A stretch of 64,000 nucleotides of DNA from SVTX01 sp045588675 (GTDB taxonomy: Bacteria; Bacillota; Clostridia; Oscillospirales; CAG-272), in assembly GCA_045588675.1 (NCBI GenBank), contig JAZNER010000016.1, positions 32,889-96,888 on the forward strand, in the 5' to 3' direction. Both the position numbers and the translations under genes were made by a program. A model generated the notes under the pieces. That model was given only the letters and a program-made list of their open reading frames with translations, made no database searches and was not told where the DNA came from. Positions 1 to 9,188 of the stretch are shown here, in pieces (the stretch's first letter is position 1; every line of letters starts with the position of its first letter).

Positions 1-822
1 GTCGGTAATGAGGCGCTTACCTGTTCTGTAATCTCCGTATTCAGCTGTGTTGGAGATAGAATATCTCATCTTTGCAAAGCCGCCCTGATTGATAAGGTCA
101 ACTATAAGCTTCATCTCGTGGATACATTCAAAGTATGCCATTTCGGGCTCGTAGCCTGCTTCAACAAGAGTTTCAAAGCCTGCCTTCATAAGCTCTGTTA
201 CACCGCCGCAAAGAACTGCCTGCTCACCAAAGAGGTCGGTTTCTGTTTCCTCACGGAAGCTTGTTTCAAGAATACCTGCTCTGCCCGCGCCAATTCCGCA
301 AGCATATGCGAGAGCATAATCCTTTGCCTTGCCAGAGTAGTCCTGATGAACTGCAATCAAGGAAGGAACGCCCTTGCCTTCAAGGTACTGGCTTCTTACT
401 GTGTGACCGGGTCCCTTGGGAGCAACCATGATTACATCGATATTTTTTGCAGGCTGAATAAGATTAAAATGAATATTAAAGCCGTGAGCAAACATAAGTA
501 CATCGCCGTCCTTCATATAGGGAGCAACCTGTGCATTGTAGATGTCTGCCGCAAGCTCATCGGGAACCAGCATCATTACAACATCTGCCGCCTTTGCAGC
601 GTCCTCAACCTCCATAACCTTGAAGTTGGGGTTCTTCTCTGCGAAAGCCGCTGCCTTCTGCCAATGTCCGCTTCCCTGTCTTAAGCCTACTACTACATTA
701 CATCCGCTCTCGGCGAGGTTCATAGAGTGAGCGTGTCCCTGGCTACCAAAACCAATTACCGCAATCGTTTTGTCCTTAATGAGTGCCAAATTGCAATCTG
801 TGTCATAATACTTGTTAATCAT
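1..822 (-). CDS. ilvC: Ketol-acid reductoisomerase (3' end beyond the window)
   Basis: Converts acetolactate or acetohydroxybutyrate to the dihydroxy acid with NADPH and Mg2+, the second common step of valine, leucine and isoleucine synthesis. The 274 visible codons start MINKYYDTDCNLALIKDKTI and carry the NADPH-binding GFGSQGHAHS loop near residue 25, then the reductoisomerase stretch with VAPKGPGH and the acid-rich metal-binding region (ETETDLFGEQ). The gene runs off the left edge, so the C-terminal knotted domain is only partly present. It lies 66 bp after ilvN and probably belongs to the same T-box-controlled transcript as ilvB. Confidence 0.95.
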   Translation of the reverse strand, partial: MINKYYDTDCNLALIKDKTIAVIGFGSQGHAHSMNLAESGCNVVVGLRQGSGHWQKAAAFAEKNPNFKVMEVEDAAKAADVVMMLVPDELAADIYNAQVAPYMKDGDVLMFAHGFNIHFNLIQPAKNIDVIMVAPKGPGHTVRSQYLEGKGVPSLIAVHQDYSGKAKDYALAYACGIGAGRAGILETSFREETETDLFGEQAVLCGGVTELMKAGFETLVEAGYEPEMAYFECIHEMKLIVDLINQGGFAKMRYSISNTAEYGDYRTGKRLITD

Positions 823-888
823 TTTTCTTTTCTCCTTGAAAATAATTGTAAATTTTGTATTTTGAGGCGATGAATAATCGTCTGATGC

Positions 889-1383
889 TTATATGTTATA
901 CTCTACCTGTCCACGCTCCATAGCAATTGCACCCGAGCGGCAAGACTCAACTATTTTGAATTTCTGGATATCCTCTATAAAGCCGTCAAGTCTTTGAGGA
1001 GTATCTGTCAGCTCGGCGACAATACAATCGCCCGTTTTATCAATAATTTTTGCTCCGTATATCGAAATAAGGCTTGCAAGCTTTTCGTTATCCTTTTCCT
1101 CGGGAGCAAATTTTACAAGCAAAATCTCGTGAATTAAGCTGAATGTCGGCTCAACCGAGAATATAAGCTTTGTTTCAACGAGCTTGTTTGTCTGCTTCAT
1201 AATCTGACTGTACGAGCGCTCGTCGCCGCTTGTCATAATTGTAATTCGTGAAATCTTTTCGTCCTGTGTCGGTGAAACTGTAAGCGAATCGATATTGAAC
1301 CCTCTCTGAACAAAAAGCGAGGATATACGGGCCAGAACACCCGCATTATTTTCAACTAAAAGAACCATACACTGTTTTTTCAT
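889..1383 (-). CDS. ilvN: Acetolactate synthase small (regulatory) subunit
   Basis: Regulatory subunit that binds the catalytic IlvB subunit and in this family confers valine feedback inhibition. The 164-residue protein has an N-terminal ACT domain (MVLLVENNAGVLARISSLF, residues about 6-80) and the C-terminal small-subunit domain, which is the usual length for the long IlvN/IlvH form. GGAGG lies 9 bp before the ATG. It follows ilvB by 17 bp and precedes ilvC, so the three genes form one operon. The symbol ilvH would be equally acceptable. Confidence 0.95.
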   Translation of the reverse strand: MKKQCMVLLVENNAGVLARISSLFVQRGFNIDSLTVSPTQDEKISRITIMTSGDERSYSQIMKQTNKLVETKLIFSVEPTFSLIHEILLVKFAPEEKDNEKLASLISIYGAKIIDKTGDCIVAELTDTPQRLDGFIEDIQKFKIVESCRSGAIAMERGQVEYNI

Positions 1384-1400
1384 CTCTGCAAGTCCTCCAA

Positions 1401-3059
1401 TCAGTTAAAAATAGTATCGTTTACGGTTTTGCCCGACGGTATCATTGGGAAAACCTTTTCGTCACGGTCAACTATACATTCAATCCAAACGGGACCGTCT
1501 GAATTCAAAGCTTCCTTCATAGCCGCTTCAAATTCTGCGGGGGTTTCACAACGGAAGCCCTTTCCGCCAAAGCCCTCGGCAACTGCCTTGTAGTTCGTCA
1601 CTCTGTCAGGCTCGCTTGACGAGAACCTTCCGCCATAGAAGCTTTCCTGCCATTGATGAACCATTCCAAGCGCAGAATTATTGAAAATAACCGAAATTAC
1701 GGGAAGCTTATATGTCACGGCTGTGCAAAGCTCGTTCATATTCATATGGAAAGATCCGTCGCCTGTAAAATGAACGACCTTTTTATCAGGATTTGAAATC
1801 TGAGCACCAATTGCCGCGCCGTAGCCGTATCCCATAGTTCCAAGTCCGCCGCTTGTCAGGAAGTTACGGGACTTGGTATGGTGCAGGTACTGCGCCGCCC
1901 ACATCTGATGCTGACCTACATCTGTTACATAGATGGCGTCTTCTCCCGCAAGAGCACAAGCAGTTTCGATTATAAAGTGGGGCTTGATTTCAGTTTCGCT
2001 GTCACAAGGCTTATAATCCTCTGCTTTCCAATGCTCAATATGCTCATGCCAAGCATCGTGCCGTGCAGGTCTGATATGTTTATCCATCTCTGTAAGAACC
2101 GCCTTGACATCACCCACAATACTGTAATCAGCAATGACATTCTTGCTGATTTCGCTCGGGTCAATGTCAATATGAACAATTCTCGCGTGAGGAGCAAACT
2201 TTTCACTGTTAAGGGCAACTCTGTCCGAAAAGCGAGTTCCTATTGCTATAAGCACGTCAGCTCTGCTTGCCGCACAGTTTGCGCTGTAATTTCCGTGCAT
2301 TCCCATAAGACCAAGGTTATTTTTCTCGCCAAATCCAAGCACCCCTGCCGCCATAAGCGTATGTGCCGCAGGAATATCTGCCTTTTCAATCAAAGCGCGA
2401 AGTTCTTCGCCCGCCTCTGAAATCTTAACTCCTCCGCCAAAGTAGATAAACGGTCTTTCGCTTCGGTTGATAAGCTCGGCTACCTCTTTTACATTACCCT
2501 TGATTTTAGTTGTCCTTACAACCTTAACCGCTTCACGAGGCTCATAATTTGTCTTTGCAGCAGTTACATCCTTTGGAATGTCAATAAGAACGGGACCGGG
2601 ACGTCCGCTGCCCGCGATTTCAAACGCGCGGCGAACTGTGTCAGCCAGCTCTTCAACTCTGCGAACAACAAAATTGTGCTTTGTAATAGGCATCGTAATG
2701 CCCGTAATATAAACCTCCTGAAAGCTATCGCAGCCAATCAAGGGGCTGGGTACGTTTCCTGTAATCGCAACCATAGGAACGCTGTCCATATAAGCAGTCG
2801 CAATTCCCGTTACCAGATTTGTAGCACCGGGACCGCTGGTCGCAATAACCACGCCCGTCTTGCCTGTTGCTCTCGCGTAGCCGTCAGCGGCGTGCGAAGC
2901 TCCCTGCTCGTGCGCTGTCATATAATGTGTGATTTTATCGCTGTATTTATATAACGCGTCATAAATGTTCAACACCGAGCCTCCCGGATAACCAAAGACG
3001 GTATCAACTCCCTGCTCAAGTAAAACATTAACTAAAATTTCAGAACCGTTTAAAACCAT
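1401..3059 (-). CDS. ilvB: Acetolactate synthase large (catalytic) subunit
   Basis: Thiamine-diphosphate enzyme that condenses two pyruvates, or pyruvate with 2-oxobutyrate, at the entry to branched-chain amino acid synthesis. The 552-residue protein has the N-terminal PYR domain with the conserved glutamate (TAHEQGASHAADGYARATGK), a central FAD/Rossmann-like domain and the C-terminal PP domain with the ThDP motif GDGSFHMNMNEL...NN near residues 430-460. The length is normal. AGGAGG sits a few bases before the ATG. It is the first gene after a Leu-type T-box leader, so it is probably induced when leucyl-tRNA is uncharged. Confidence 0.96.
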   Translation of the reverse strand: MVLNGSEILVNVLLEQGVDTVFGYPGGSVLNIYDALYKYSDKITHYMTAHEQGASHAADGYARATGKTGVVIATSGPGATNLVTGIATAYMDSVPMVAITGNVPSPLIGCDSFQEVYITGITMPITKHNFVVRRVEELADTVRRAFEIAGSGRPGPVLIDIPKDVTAAKTNYEPREAVKVVRTTKIKGNVKEVAELINRSERPFIYFGGGVKISEAGEELRALIEKADIPAAHTLMAAGVLGFGEKNNLGLMGMHGNYSANCAASRADVLIAIGTRFSDRVALNSEKFAPHARIVHIDIDPSEISKNVIADYSIVGDVKAVLTEMDKHIRPARHDAWHEHIEHWKAEDYKPCDSETEIKPHFIIETACALAGEDAIYVTDVGQHQMWAAQYLHHTKSRNFLTSGGLGTMGYGYGAAIGAQISNPDKKVVHFTGDGSFHMNMNELCTAVTYKLPVISVIFNNSALGMVHQWQESFYGGRFSSSEPDRVTNYKAVAEGFGGKGFRCETPAEFEAAMKEALNSDGPVWIECIVDRDEKVFPMIPSGKTVNDTIFN

Positions 3060-3099
3060 TTTTACCTCCTTTTTCGGTCTTTTTATAGTATGATTAGTG

Positions 3100-3400
3100 C
3101 AAAATTTTTATAAAAAGCAAGAAAACCCTTGCCTCTTCTAAAAAAGAGACAAAGGTTCATAAAAAACTCTCTGCGGTACCACTCTTATTGTCGATATCGA
3201 CCACTCTGCTTTTACCTATCAGTAAAACTGTCCGTGATAACGGGGACTCTGCCGTTTGCTCCTACACAACCGTCCGGCCTTCGGGCAACTGCTCCGGAAT
3301 GAGCTTCATCTGCATACTGCACCGATTCGCATCACCCATCGGCTTTCTGGAGCATTTGCAAGATTACTGATTTCCTTCTTCGCATTTAAAGAAATATTGT
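3100..3400 (-). promoter_or_regulatory. T-box leader of ilvB, Leu (CUC) specifier
   Basis: Read on the minus strand, the leader has a Stem I (GCTCCAGAA pairing with TTCCGGAGC) and the T-box antiterminator sequence AGAGTGGTACCGCAGAG at about 3168-3185. An intrinsic terminator follows (3124-3157, AACCTTTGTCTC paired with GAAGAGGCAAGGGTT, then a T-rich tract). The specifier by position is CTC (plus-strand 3301-3303): it sits directly before an A and the closing xxCCGGAGC strand, exactly as ATC does in the second T-box of this window. CUC is a leucine codon, which fits the downstream ilv genes. The specifier call is by alignment to the other leader and was not folded by software. Confidence 0.9.
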
Positions 3401-3404
3401 GCTT

Positions 3405-3433
3405 ATTATAACACAAAGTAAACCCTTTGTCAA
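3405..3433 (-). promoter_or_regulatory. Sigma-70-type promoter of the ilvB T-box leader
   Basis: Consensus -35 TTGACA (3428-3433) and -10 TATAAT (3405-3410) on the minus strand, separated by exactly 17 bp. Transcription would start near 3398 and run into the T-box leader. Confidence 0.85.
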
Positions 3434-3530
3434 GAAAAAAACTAAAACTTTTTTCTTTTTTAATGAAATATGTGTTTTTTTACATATTTTTTGCAATTTT
3501 TATAAATCAATCCTGCAAAATTACCAAAGC

Positions 3531-3902
3531 TTAAAGCTCGGCAATTACCTCAACCTCAACCAAAACATTTTTGGGAAGCTGCTTTGCCGCTACGCAGGAG
3601 CGCGCGGGCTTGCCTGTGAAATACTTGCCGTAAACCTCATTAAAAGCTGCAAAATCTGCCATATCAGAGAGGAAGCAAGTGGTCTTGACCGCCCTTTCTA
3701 TGCTTGTTCCCGCTTCTGTGAGCACGGCGCAAAGATTCTTACAAACCTGCTCGGTCTGTCCCTCTATCGTATTCGCCTCAACCGCGCCGCTTTCGGGATT
3801 GATAGCAATTTGTCCTGATGTGAAAACAAGATTACCTACCTTGACCGCCTGTGAATACGGGCCGATTGCGTCGGGCGCATTTTTTGTATAAACTTTTTCC
3901 AT
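3531..3902 (-). CDS. ridA: RidA family enamine/imine deaminase
   Basis: RidA (YjgF/YER057c/UK114) proteins hydrolyse the reactive 2-aminocrotonate enamine released by threonine dehydratase, giving 2-oxobutyrate. The 123-residue protein spans the whole family fold: N-terminal YTKNAPDAIGPYSQAVKVGN, GQIAINPESG, and the C-terminal ARSCVAAKQLPKNVLVEVEV with the conserved active-site arginine. It lies 42 bp downstream of ilvA in the same direction, so the enzyme that makes the enamine and the one that removes it are co-expressed. GGAG precedes the ATG. Confidence 0.93.
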   Translation of the reverse strand: MEKVYTKNAPDAIGPYSQAVKVGNLVFTSGQIAINPESGAVEANTIEGQTEQVCKNLCAVLTEAGTSIERAVKTTCFLSDMADFAAFNEVYGKYFTGKPARSCVAAKQLPKNVLVEVEVIAEL

Positions 3903-3944
3903 TTGTATCTCCGTTCTGCCGTTTGGCGAGTGTATTCTTTTTTA

Positions 3945-5138
3945 TCAAACCAACTTAAATCCCGCGTGTGTCAGGGCTTGTGTAATATCCTTAATGTGTT
4001 CTTGATTTCTCGTTTCAAGGACGATTCTCAAATAGCAACCGTTAATATCCATAGTTTCACTTGCTCTTTCGTGATGCACCGAGGTAACATTTCCGCCGTG
4101 CGACGCGATAATCGTTGAAACCTCCTGAAGCTGACCGGGCTTATCCATAAGCTCGATACACAAGGTGCAGTTTCTTCCCGTCATCAAAAGACCTCTCTTG
4201 ATTACACGCGAAAGAATTGTAACATCTATATTACCGCCAGAAACAACAGCAACGACCTTCTTATTTTTAATAGGAAGCTTATTGAACATAACTGCCGCCA
4301 CAGATACAGCTCCCGCGCCCTCGGCAATCAGCTTGTGCTGTTCGATAAGAGCCAAAATTGCCGATGATATCTCTCCCTCGCTGACGGTCACGATTTCGTC
4401 AACATACTTGGAGCACAAATCAAATGTATTCTCACCGGGCTCCTTGACCGCAATTCCGTCCGCGATAGTTGACACGCTCGCAAGTCTTTCTCTTTTGCCG
4501 TTTTTTATAGCGTTGAACATACTCGGAGCGCCTGCTGCCTGCACGCCGTAAACCTTGATATTCGGCTTCAACTGCTTTAGCGCATAGGCAACACCCGAAA
4601 TAAGACCGCCGCCACCGACAGGAACTACCACGGCGTCAACATCCTCAAGCTCCTCGATAATTTCAAGAGCAATCGTTCCCTGACCCGCAATAACATTGTC
4701 GTCATCAAACGGGTGAACAAAGGTGTATCCCTTCTCATCTCTCAATTCAAGCGCGCGGTTGTACGCGTCGTCATAAACGCCTTTAACCATAACGACCTCT
4801 GCGCCATAGCTCTTGGTTGCCTCTACCTTTGAGATAGGCGCGCCGTCGGGGAGGCAGATAACCGCTTTAATTCCGTATTTCTGCGCCGCAAGAGCAACTC
4901 CCTGCGCGTGATTTCCCGCAGAACACGCGATAACGCCCTTCGCCTTTTCATCATCGCTCAATTGAGAAATCATATATCCCGCTCCTCTGACCTTAAATGA
5001 GCCTGTCACTTGCAGGTTTTCAGGCTTTAAGTAAAGAGAACATTCTGGGTTGATTTTCGGCGAACGGATAAGCGCTGTTTTTCTCACCACATTGCGAAGC
5101 GCATACGCCGCGTGGTAAACTTTGTCAAGTGTAAGCAT
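3945..5138 (-). CDS. ilvA: Threonine ammonia-lyase (threonine dehydratase)
   Basis: PLP enzyme that deaminates threonine to 2-oxobutyrate, the committed step to isoleucine. The 397-residue protein has the fold-type II PLP motif LQVTGSFKVRGAG (lysine 49), the substrate loop CSAGNHAQGVA and the glycine-rich phosphate loop PVGGGGLISG, then a C-terminal ACT-like domain from about residue 325 (CTLCIELMDKPGQLQEVS). The single ACT domain and short length resemble the catabolic/short-form enzymes. The Ile-type T-box leader upstream argues for a biosynthetic role. Confidence 0.95.
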   Translation of the reverse strand: MLTLDKVYHAAYALRNVVRKTALIRSPKINPECSLYLKPENLQVTGSFKVRGAGYMISQLSDDEKAKGVIACSAGNHAQGVALAAQKYGIKAVICLPDGAPISKVEATKSYGAEVVMVKGVYDDAYNRALELRDEKGYTFVHPFDDDNVIAGQGTIALEIIEELEDVDAVVVPVGGGGLISGVAYALKQLKPNIKVYGVQAAGAPSMFNAIKNGKRERLASVSTIADGIAVKEPGENTFDLCSKYVDEIVTVSEGEISSAILALIEQHKLIAEGAGAVSVAAVMFNKLPIKNKKVVAVVSGGNIDVTILSRVIKRGLLMTGRNCTLCIELMDKPGQLQEVSTIIASHGGNVTSVHHERASETMDINGCYLRIVLETRNQEHIKDITQALTHAGFKLV

Positions 5139-5179
5139 TGTTTAAATTGTCCTTTCTTGTTTGTTTTCGGGCAAAAAAC

Positions 5180-5470
5180 AAAAAATGCCCATCTCTCAAA
5201 GAGACGAAGGCATTTAAATAAACTCGCTCTGTTGAGGCAAGTAGTTATCATTATTGCTTCCGCGGTACCACTCTTTTTGTCAATACTGACCTCTCTGTCC
5301 GTACAGTCATACGGCTTCCTTTAACGCAGGATTACGCGCCAATCTACTTATACCTAAATCGGCACTTTGGGTGGCGAGCTCCGGGGTGATTTAACAATAA
5401 AAACAGCTTTGCCGTTTTCCACCGCACACGGCTCTCTGTAAAAGCGTCAGTATGTCGCTCCCCTTCTATG
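5180..5470 (-). promoter_or_regulatory. T-box leader of ilvA, Ile (AUC) specifier
   Basis: Minus-strand leader with Stem I ending in CCCCGGAGC, the antiterminator core AGAGTGGTACCGCGGAAG (about 5257-5274) and a terminator hairpin with a T tract (5181-5217; AAATGCC paired with GGGCATTT). ATC directly before the A and CCCCGGAGC (plus-strand 5388-5390) is the likely specifier and codes for isoleucine, matching the isoleucine-specific gene below it. Upstream, TATAAT-like sequence near 5475-5490 probably holds the promoter, but the spacing to a -35 box is ambiguous. Confidence 0.9.
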
Positions 5471-5608
5471 CTATAATATTATAATACTCTTTTTTCAAGT
5501 TAAAGTCAATATCAAATTTGTAGAATTGATTTAAAATATGAAAGCATTTTTTGTCTATTTTGATAAACCTCGACAAAAACGCCAATATCAAGCGACATAA
5601 ATAAAAAA

Positions 5609-5649
5609 ACAACCGATATTCTCACTCCGAAAAGGCTAATATCGGTTGT
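5609..5649 (-). terminator. Rho-independent terminator after the DUF1846 gene
   Basis: Perfect 12-bp arms ACAACCGATATT and AATATCGGTTGT around an 18-nt loop, with a T-rich stretch on the minus-strand 3' side. It separates the DUF1846 gene from the ilvA leader. Confidence 0.75.
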
Positions 5650-5661
5650 ATTGATTAATAA

Positions 5662-7149
5662 TTATTTTGCGTGATAAAGCTTTTTAACCTGATAATAGGG
5701 GTTACAGGTTACATTAAGACCAAGCTTTTTAAAGGTTCTGGTATCGGTCATGGCAAGAATTACCGAGGAATGCACCTCGCAGCCCTTTAACTCGTCAAGC
5801 TTTGAAAGAGCTAATGCGGCTGTCTTTGAGGTCACCGCGCTGATCGCAAGCGCAATAAGAACTTCGTCTATATGAAGTCTTGGGTTTCTGTTGCCCAGGT
5901 GGTCAACCTTCAAATGCTGCACAGGCTCGATAATAGAGCGAGAGATCAAGTCAACGCTGTCGTCTATATTCGCAAGATGCTTAAGCGCGTTCAGAATAAG
6001 CGCAGAGCTTGCACCGAGAAGCGAGGAAGTCTTTCCTGTAATAATAGTTCCGTCCTCAAGCTGCACAGCCGCCGCCGGAACTCCCGTCGCATCTGCCTTT
6101 GCGGTTGCCGCCGCAACAACAGGTCTGTCAGCAATCGTAAGATTTGCTTGCTTCATAAGCAAATCAAGCTTTCTTACAACATCTGCTGTATTCATATTTT
6201 CCTTTTGCTCGCAAAGAGCCGTATAATATCTTCGAATGATCTCCTGATTTGACGCCTCGATTACCACCTTGTCATCAACTATACAGTTGCCAGCCATATT
6301 CACTCCCATATCTGTCGGTGATTTATATGGAGATGAGCCGTATATTTTTTTGAACATTGCGTCAACTACGGGAAAAACCTCAACATCTCTGTTATAGTTT
6401 ACGGCAGTTTCACCGTAAGCTTCAAGATGGAAGGGGTCAATCATATTGACGTCATTTAGGTCGGCAGTTGCCGCCTCGTACGCCATATTTACGGGGTGCT
6501 TCAAAGGAAGGTTCCATATCGGGAAGGTTTCAAACTTAGCATATCCCGATTTTACTCCGCGTTGATTTTCGTGATAGAGCTGCGACAGGCAGGTTGCCAT
6601 CTTTCCGCTTCCGGGACCGGGCGCGGTTACGATAATCAGCTGTCTTGTCGTTTCAATATATTCATTTTTGCCGTATCCGTCGTCACTGACTATTCCTTCA
6701 ATATTATATGGATAGCCGGGAATTGTATAGTGGCGGTAAACCTTAACTCCAAGCGCTTCCAGCTTCTGTGCAAAGGTTTCAGCTGACGACTGTGACTCAT
6801 ATCTTGTAAGCACCACACTGCCAACATAAAGACCTACGCTTCGGAAAGCATCAATAAGCCTTAAAACATCAAGGTCGTATGTTATACCAAGGTCGCCTCT
6901 GACCTTGTTCTTTTCAATATCCCCTGAATTGATTGCTATGACGATCTCAGCTTCATCCTTGAGCTGAAGAAGCATTTGAAGCTTACTGTCGGGCGCAAAG
7001 CCGGGCAAAACACGAGAGGCGTGGTAGTCGTCAAAAAGCTTTCCGCCAAATTCAAGATAAAGCTTTCCGCCAAACTGTGCTATCCTCTCTCTGATATGCT
7101 TTGATTGAAGAAACAGATATTTGTCATTATCAAACCCGATTTTACACAT
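5662..7149 (-). CDS. DUF1846 family protein
   Basis: Cytosolic protein of 495 residues matching the DUF1846 family, which is widespread in Firmicutes and usually 490-510 residues long. The family signature at the start (MCKIGFDNDKYLFLQSKHIR, FGGKLYLEFGGKLFDDYHASRVLPGF) is clear. PGSGKMATCLSQLYHE near residues 178-195 resembles a P-loop but lacks the usual GKT/GKS ending. No reaction is known to me. An AAAGGC ribosome site precedes the ATG, and pfkA lies 65 bp upstream in the same direction. Confidence 0.85.
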   Translation of the reverse strand: MCKIGFDNDKYLFLQSKHIRERIAQFGGKLYLEFGGKLFDDYHASRVLPGFAPDSKLQMLLQLKDEAEIVIAINSGDIEKNKVRGDLGITYDLDVLRLIDAFRSVGLYVGSVVLTRYESQSSAETFAQKLEALGVKVYRHYTIPGYPYNIEGIVSDDGYGKNEYIETTRQLIIVTAPGPGSGKMATCLSQLYHENQRGVKSGYAKFETFPIWNLPLKHPVNMAYEAATADLNDVNMIDPFHLEAYGETAVNYNRDVEVFPVVDAMFKKIYGSSPYKSPTDMGVNMAGNCIVDDKVVIEASNQEIIRRYYTALCEQKENMNTADVVRKLDLLMKQANLTIADRPVVAAATAKADATGVPAAAVQLEDGTIITGKTSSLLGASSALILNALKHLANIDDSVDLISRSIIEPVQHLKVDHLGNRNPRLHIDEVLIALAISAVTSKTAALALSKLDELKGCEVHSSVILAMTDTRTFKKLGLNVTCNPYYQVKKLYHAK

Positions 7150-7214
7150 TACATAACGCCTTTCGATTTTTTATAATTATGATACCGTTTACGGTCGTCT
7201 TGCTGCCGAACAAA

Positions 7215-8291
7215 TTAAATGCCTATCTGGAAGGACATCTCGTAGAGCTGTTCTATCTTCGCCTGTCTGAATGCGCATTCCGACTTCATCTGGGCAATAG
7301 TGTCTGGGCTGAAATTATCAAGATCTCCGTCCTTAAGCTTATTTTTATACATACGGTCAAGCATAAGAGCATAGTTTATATCAACATTTGATATTTTGCC
7401 GTCCTTAACACACATAACAACATTGCTCTTACCCTCAAGCAAGCAGCTGACAGCTCCCGCTCCCATTTGAGTTGCGGTAAGTCTGTCGCGAAGTGTGGGC
7501 GAGCCGCCGCGAACTACGTGACCAAGACGGGCAAATTTCGTTTCAATTCCTGTTTCAGCCTGAAGCTTTTCCACAAAATACTCGCTGTATGTGTGGTCGT
7601 GATTGAGTGACATTCCTTCTGCGAAAACGCCAATCATTCCTCTCTTGCCAACATCTCTCGCACGCTTGAATTTTTCAATCGCATACTGCTCGTCAAAAGC
7701 AACCTCCGGAATAGCTATAACCACCGCTCCCGACGAAATGCCCGCATATAGAGCAATCATACCACAATCGCGGCCCATAACCTCAATAATGTTGCATCTT
7801 GCATGCGACTCACAGGTCTCACGCAATGAGCCAACGAGAGAAAGCACAGTATTCATAGCTGTATCAAAGCCTATCGTATATTCTGTAGCTGTTATGTCGT
7901 TATCAATAGTACAAGGAATTCCGATTGAAGGAATCCCATGATTTGTCAAATCAGTCGCTCCGCGGAACGTACCGTCACCGCCGAGGGCTATAACTGCATC
8001 TATCTGATTTTCCTCACAGGTCTTTATAGCCTTTGCCATTCCTTCCTCTGTTTTAAATTCGGGACAGCGAGAGGAATAGAGCACAGTTCCTCCGTGCGTT
8101 ATTATATTAGAAACGGAATGGGTATCAAGGGGCTTAACATTGCCGTTGATAAGGCCGTTATATCCCTCATAAATTCCAACTACCTCAATACCCTCGGACA
8201 GAGCCTTTCTTATTGCCGCTCTTATCGCCGCGTTCATACCGGGCGCATCGCCTCCCGAGGTGAGTATTCCGATTTTTCTGAACTTTGCCAT
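7215..8291 (-). CDS. pfkA: ATP-dependent 6-phosphofructokinase
   Basis: Phosphorylates fructose 6-phosphate to fructose 1,6-bisphosphate in glycolysis. The 358-residue protein shows ILTSGGDAPGMNAAIR (ATP site), GGDGTFRGA (the glycine typical of ATP rather than pyrophosphate use), the catalytic TIDND with proton-acceptor aspartate, and EVMGRDCGMIA. It is somewhat longer than the 320-residue bacterial enzymes, with an extra C-terminal tail. The residue before TIDND is Cys (IPCTIDND), where the classic enzymes have Gly. GGAGG precedes the ATG. Confidence 0.95.
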   Translation of the reverse strand: MAKFRKIGILTSGGDAPGMNAAIRAAIRKALSEGIEVVGIYEGYNGLINGNVKPLDTHSVSNIITHGGTVLYSSRCPEFKTEEGMAKAIKTCEENQIDAVIALGGDGTFRGATDLTNHGIPSIGIPCTIDNDITATEYTIGFDTAMNTVLSLVGSLRETCESHARCNIIEVMGRDCGMIALYAGISSGAVVIAIPEVAFDEQYAIEKFKRARDVGKRGMIGVFAEGMSLNHDHTYSEYFVEKLQAETGIETKFARLGHVVRGGSPTLRDRLTATQMGAGAVSCLLEGKSNVVMCVKDGKISNVDINYALMLDRMYKNKLKDGDLDNFSPDTIAQMKSECAFRQAKIEQLYEMSFQIGI

Positions 8292-8485
8292 GTTTTCCTC
8301 CGTATGCCATCAGGCACTAAACAAAAATTATATGCTACTTGTGTAAAATATTACATTTTAAAACACATATATATATTTTAATATATTTTTAGACTAAAAT
8401 CAATAGTTTATTAAAAATTTATCAATCACACATTCAACAAATTTTGACAACTACTGTTGATTAAAAAATGACAATTGCACAAAAT

Positions 8486-9037
8486 TCAACCGTTTTTAAC
8501 AATTTCCGAAAGCTTATGAGCAAGAAATTCAGCCGTTGCCCTCCTTATATAGTCGCGTCCGCGATTACATATGGAAAGCCTGAATGAATAACAAAAATCA
8601 CAAGATGCAACAGATACGAACACCGTACCGACAGGTGCATCCTCTCTCCCACCGTCAGGCCCTGCAAAGCCGGTTGCTGAAATTGCAAAATCTGTCTTGA
8701 AGGTCTCTCTTGCTCTTTGAGCCATTTCTGCCGCGACCTCAAAGCTTACCTCGCTCACTCTGTCAATTGTTTCGCGTCTTACTCCAAGATTATTTATTTT
8801 AACCTCGTTTGTATATGTAATCATACCGCCGCAAAAAACACTTGACGCTCCGCTGACATCAGTTATCAGCTTACCGATAAGCCCTCCAGTGCAGGATTCT
8901 GCAACTGATAACGTCTTGTTTTGGGCGGCAAGAAGCTTGACTAAACGAACAAAGCTGTCGCTTTGAAAGCAATTATTCTGCGCAGCTGTGATTTTCAGAA
9001 TTTCGTCACCCGAAACATTAGCGTTCAACAACTCCAT
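8486..9037 (-). CDS. CinA C-terminal domain amidohydrolase (PncC-like)
   Basis: Nicotinamide-nucleotide amidohydrolase family; deamidates NMN back to nicotinate mononucleotide in pyridine nucleotide recycling. The 183-residue protein contains the hallmark VAESCTGGLIGKLITDVSGAS (catalytic Ser near residue 44) and TGFAGPDGG...PVGTVFVSV. Only the C-terminal CinA domain is present, with about 25 extra residues in front of it. It stands alone between pfkA and a divergently transcribed radical SAM gene. Confidence 0.88.
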   Translation of the reverse strand: MELLNANVSGDEILKITAAQNNCFQSDSFVRLVKLLAAQNKTLSVAESCTGGLIGKLITDVSGASSVFCGGMITYTNEVKINNLGVRRETIDRVSEVSFEVAAEMAQRARETFKTDFAISATGFAGPDGGREDAPVGTVFVSVASCDFCYSFRLSICNRGRDYIRRATAEFLAHKLSEIVKNG

Positions 9038-9131
9038 AATGACTTACCTCTTACAATATAATCAACATATTAATTATACCACCCGGTACGCTCAAAGTAA
9101 AGAGCAAAAACGAAAAATTTAAAATTTATTA

Positions 9132-9160
9132 TTGAAAAAGGTTGTAATTTGCTGTATAAT
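9132..9160 (+). promoter_or_regulatory. Promoter of the radical SAM gene
   Basis: TTGAAA (9132-9137) and TATAAT (9155-9160) with a 17-bp spacer, 28 bp before the ATG at 9189. Confidence 0.75.
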
Positions 9161-9188
9161 TTTTATATGACATTAACGGAGGTTTTTT

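Noticed and set aside
118..684. Plus-strand reading frame opposite ilvC
   Set aside because: It is antisense to a clear IlvC coding frame, lacks a ribosome site and has no family resemblance.
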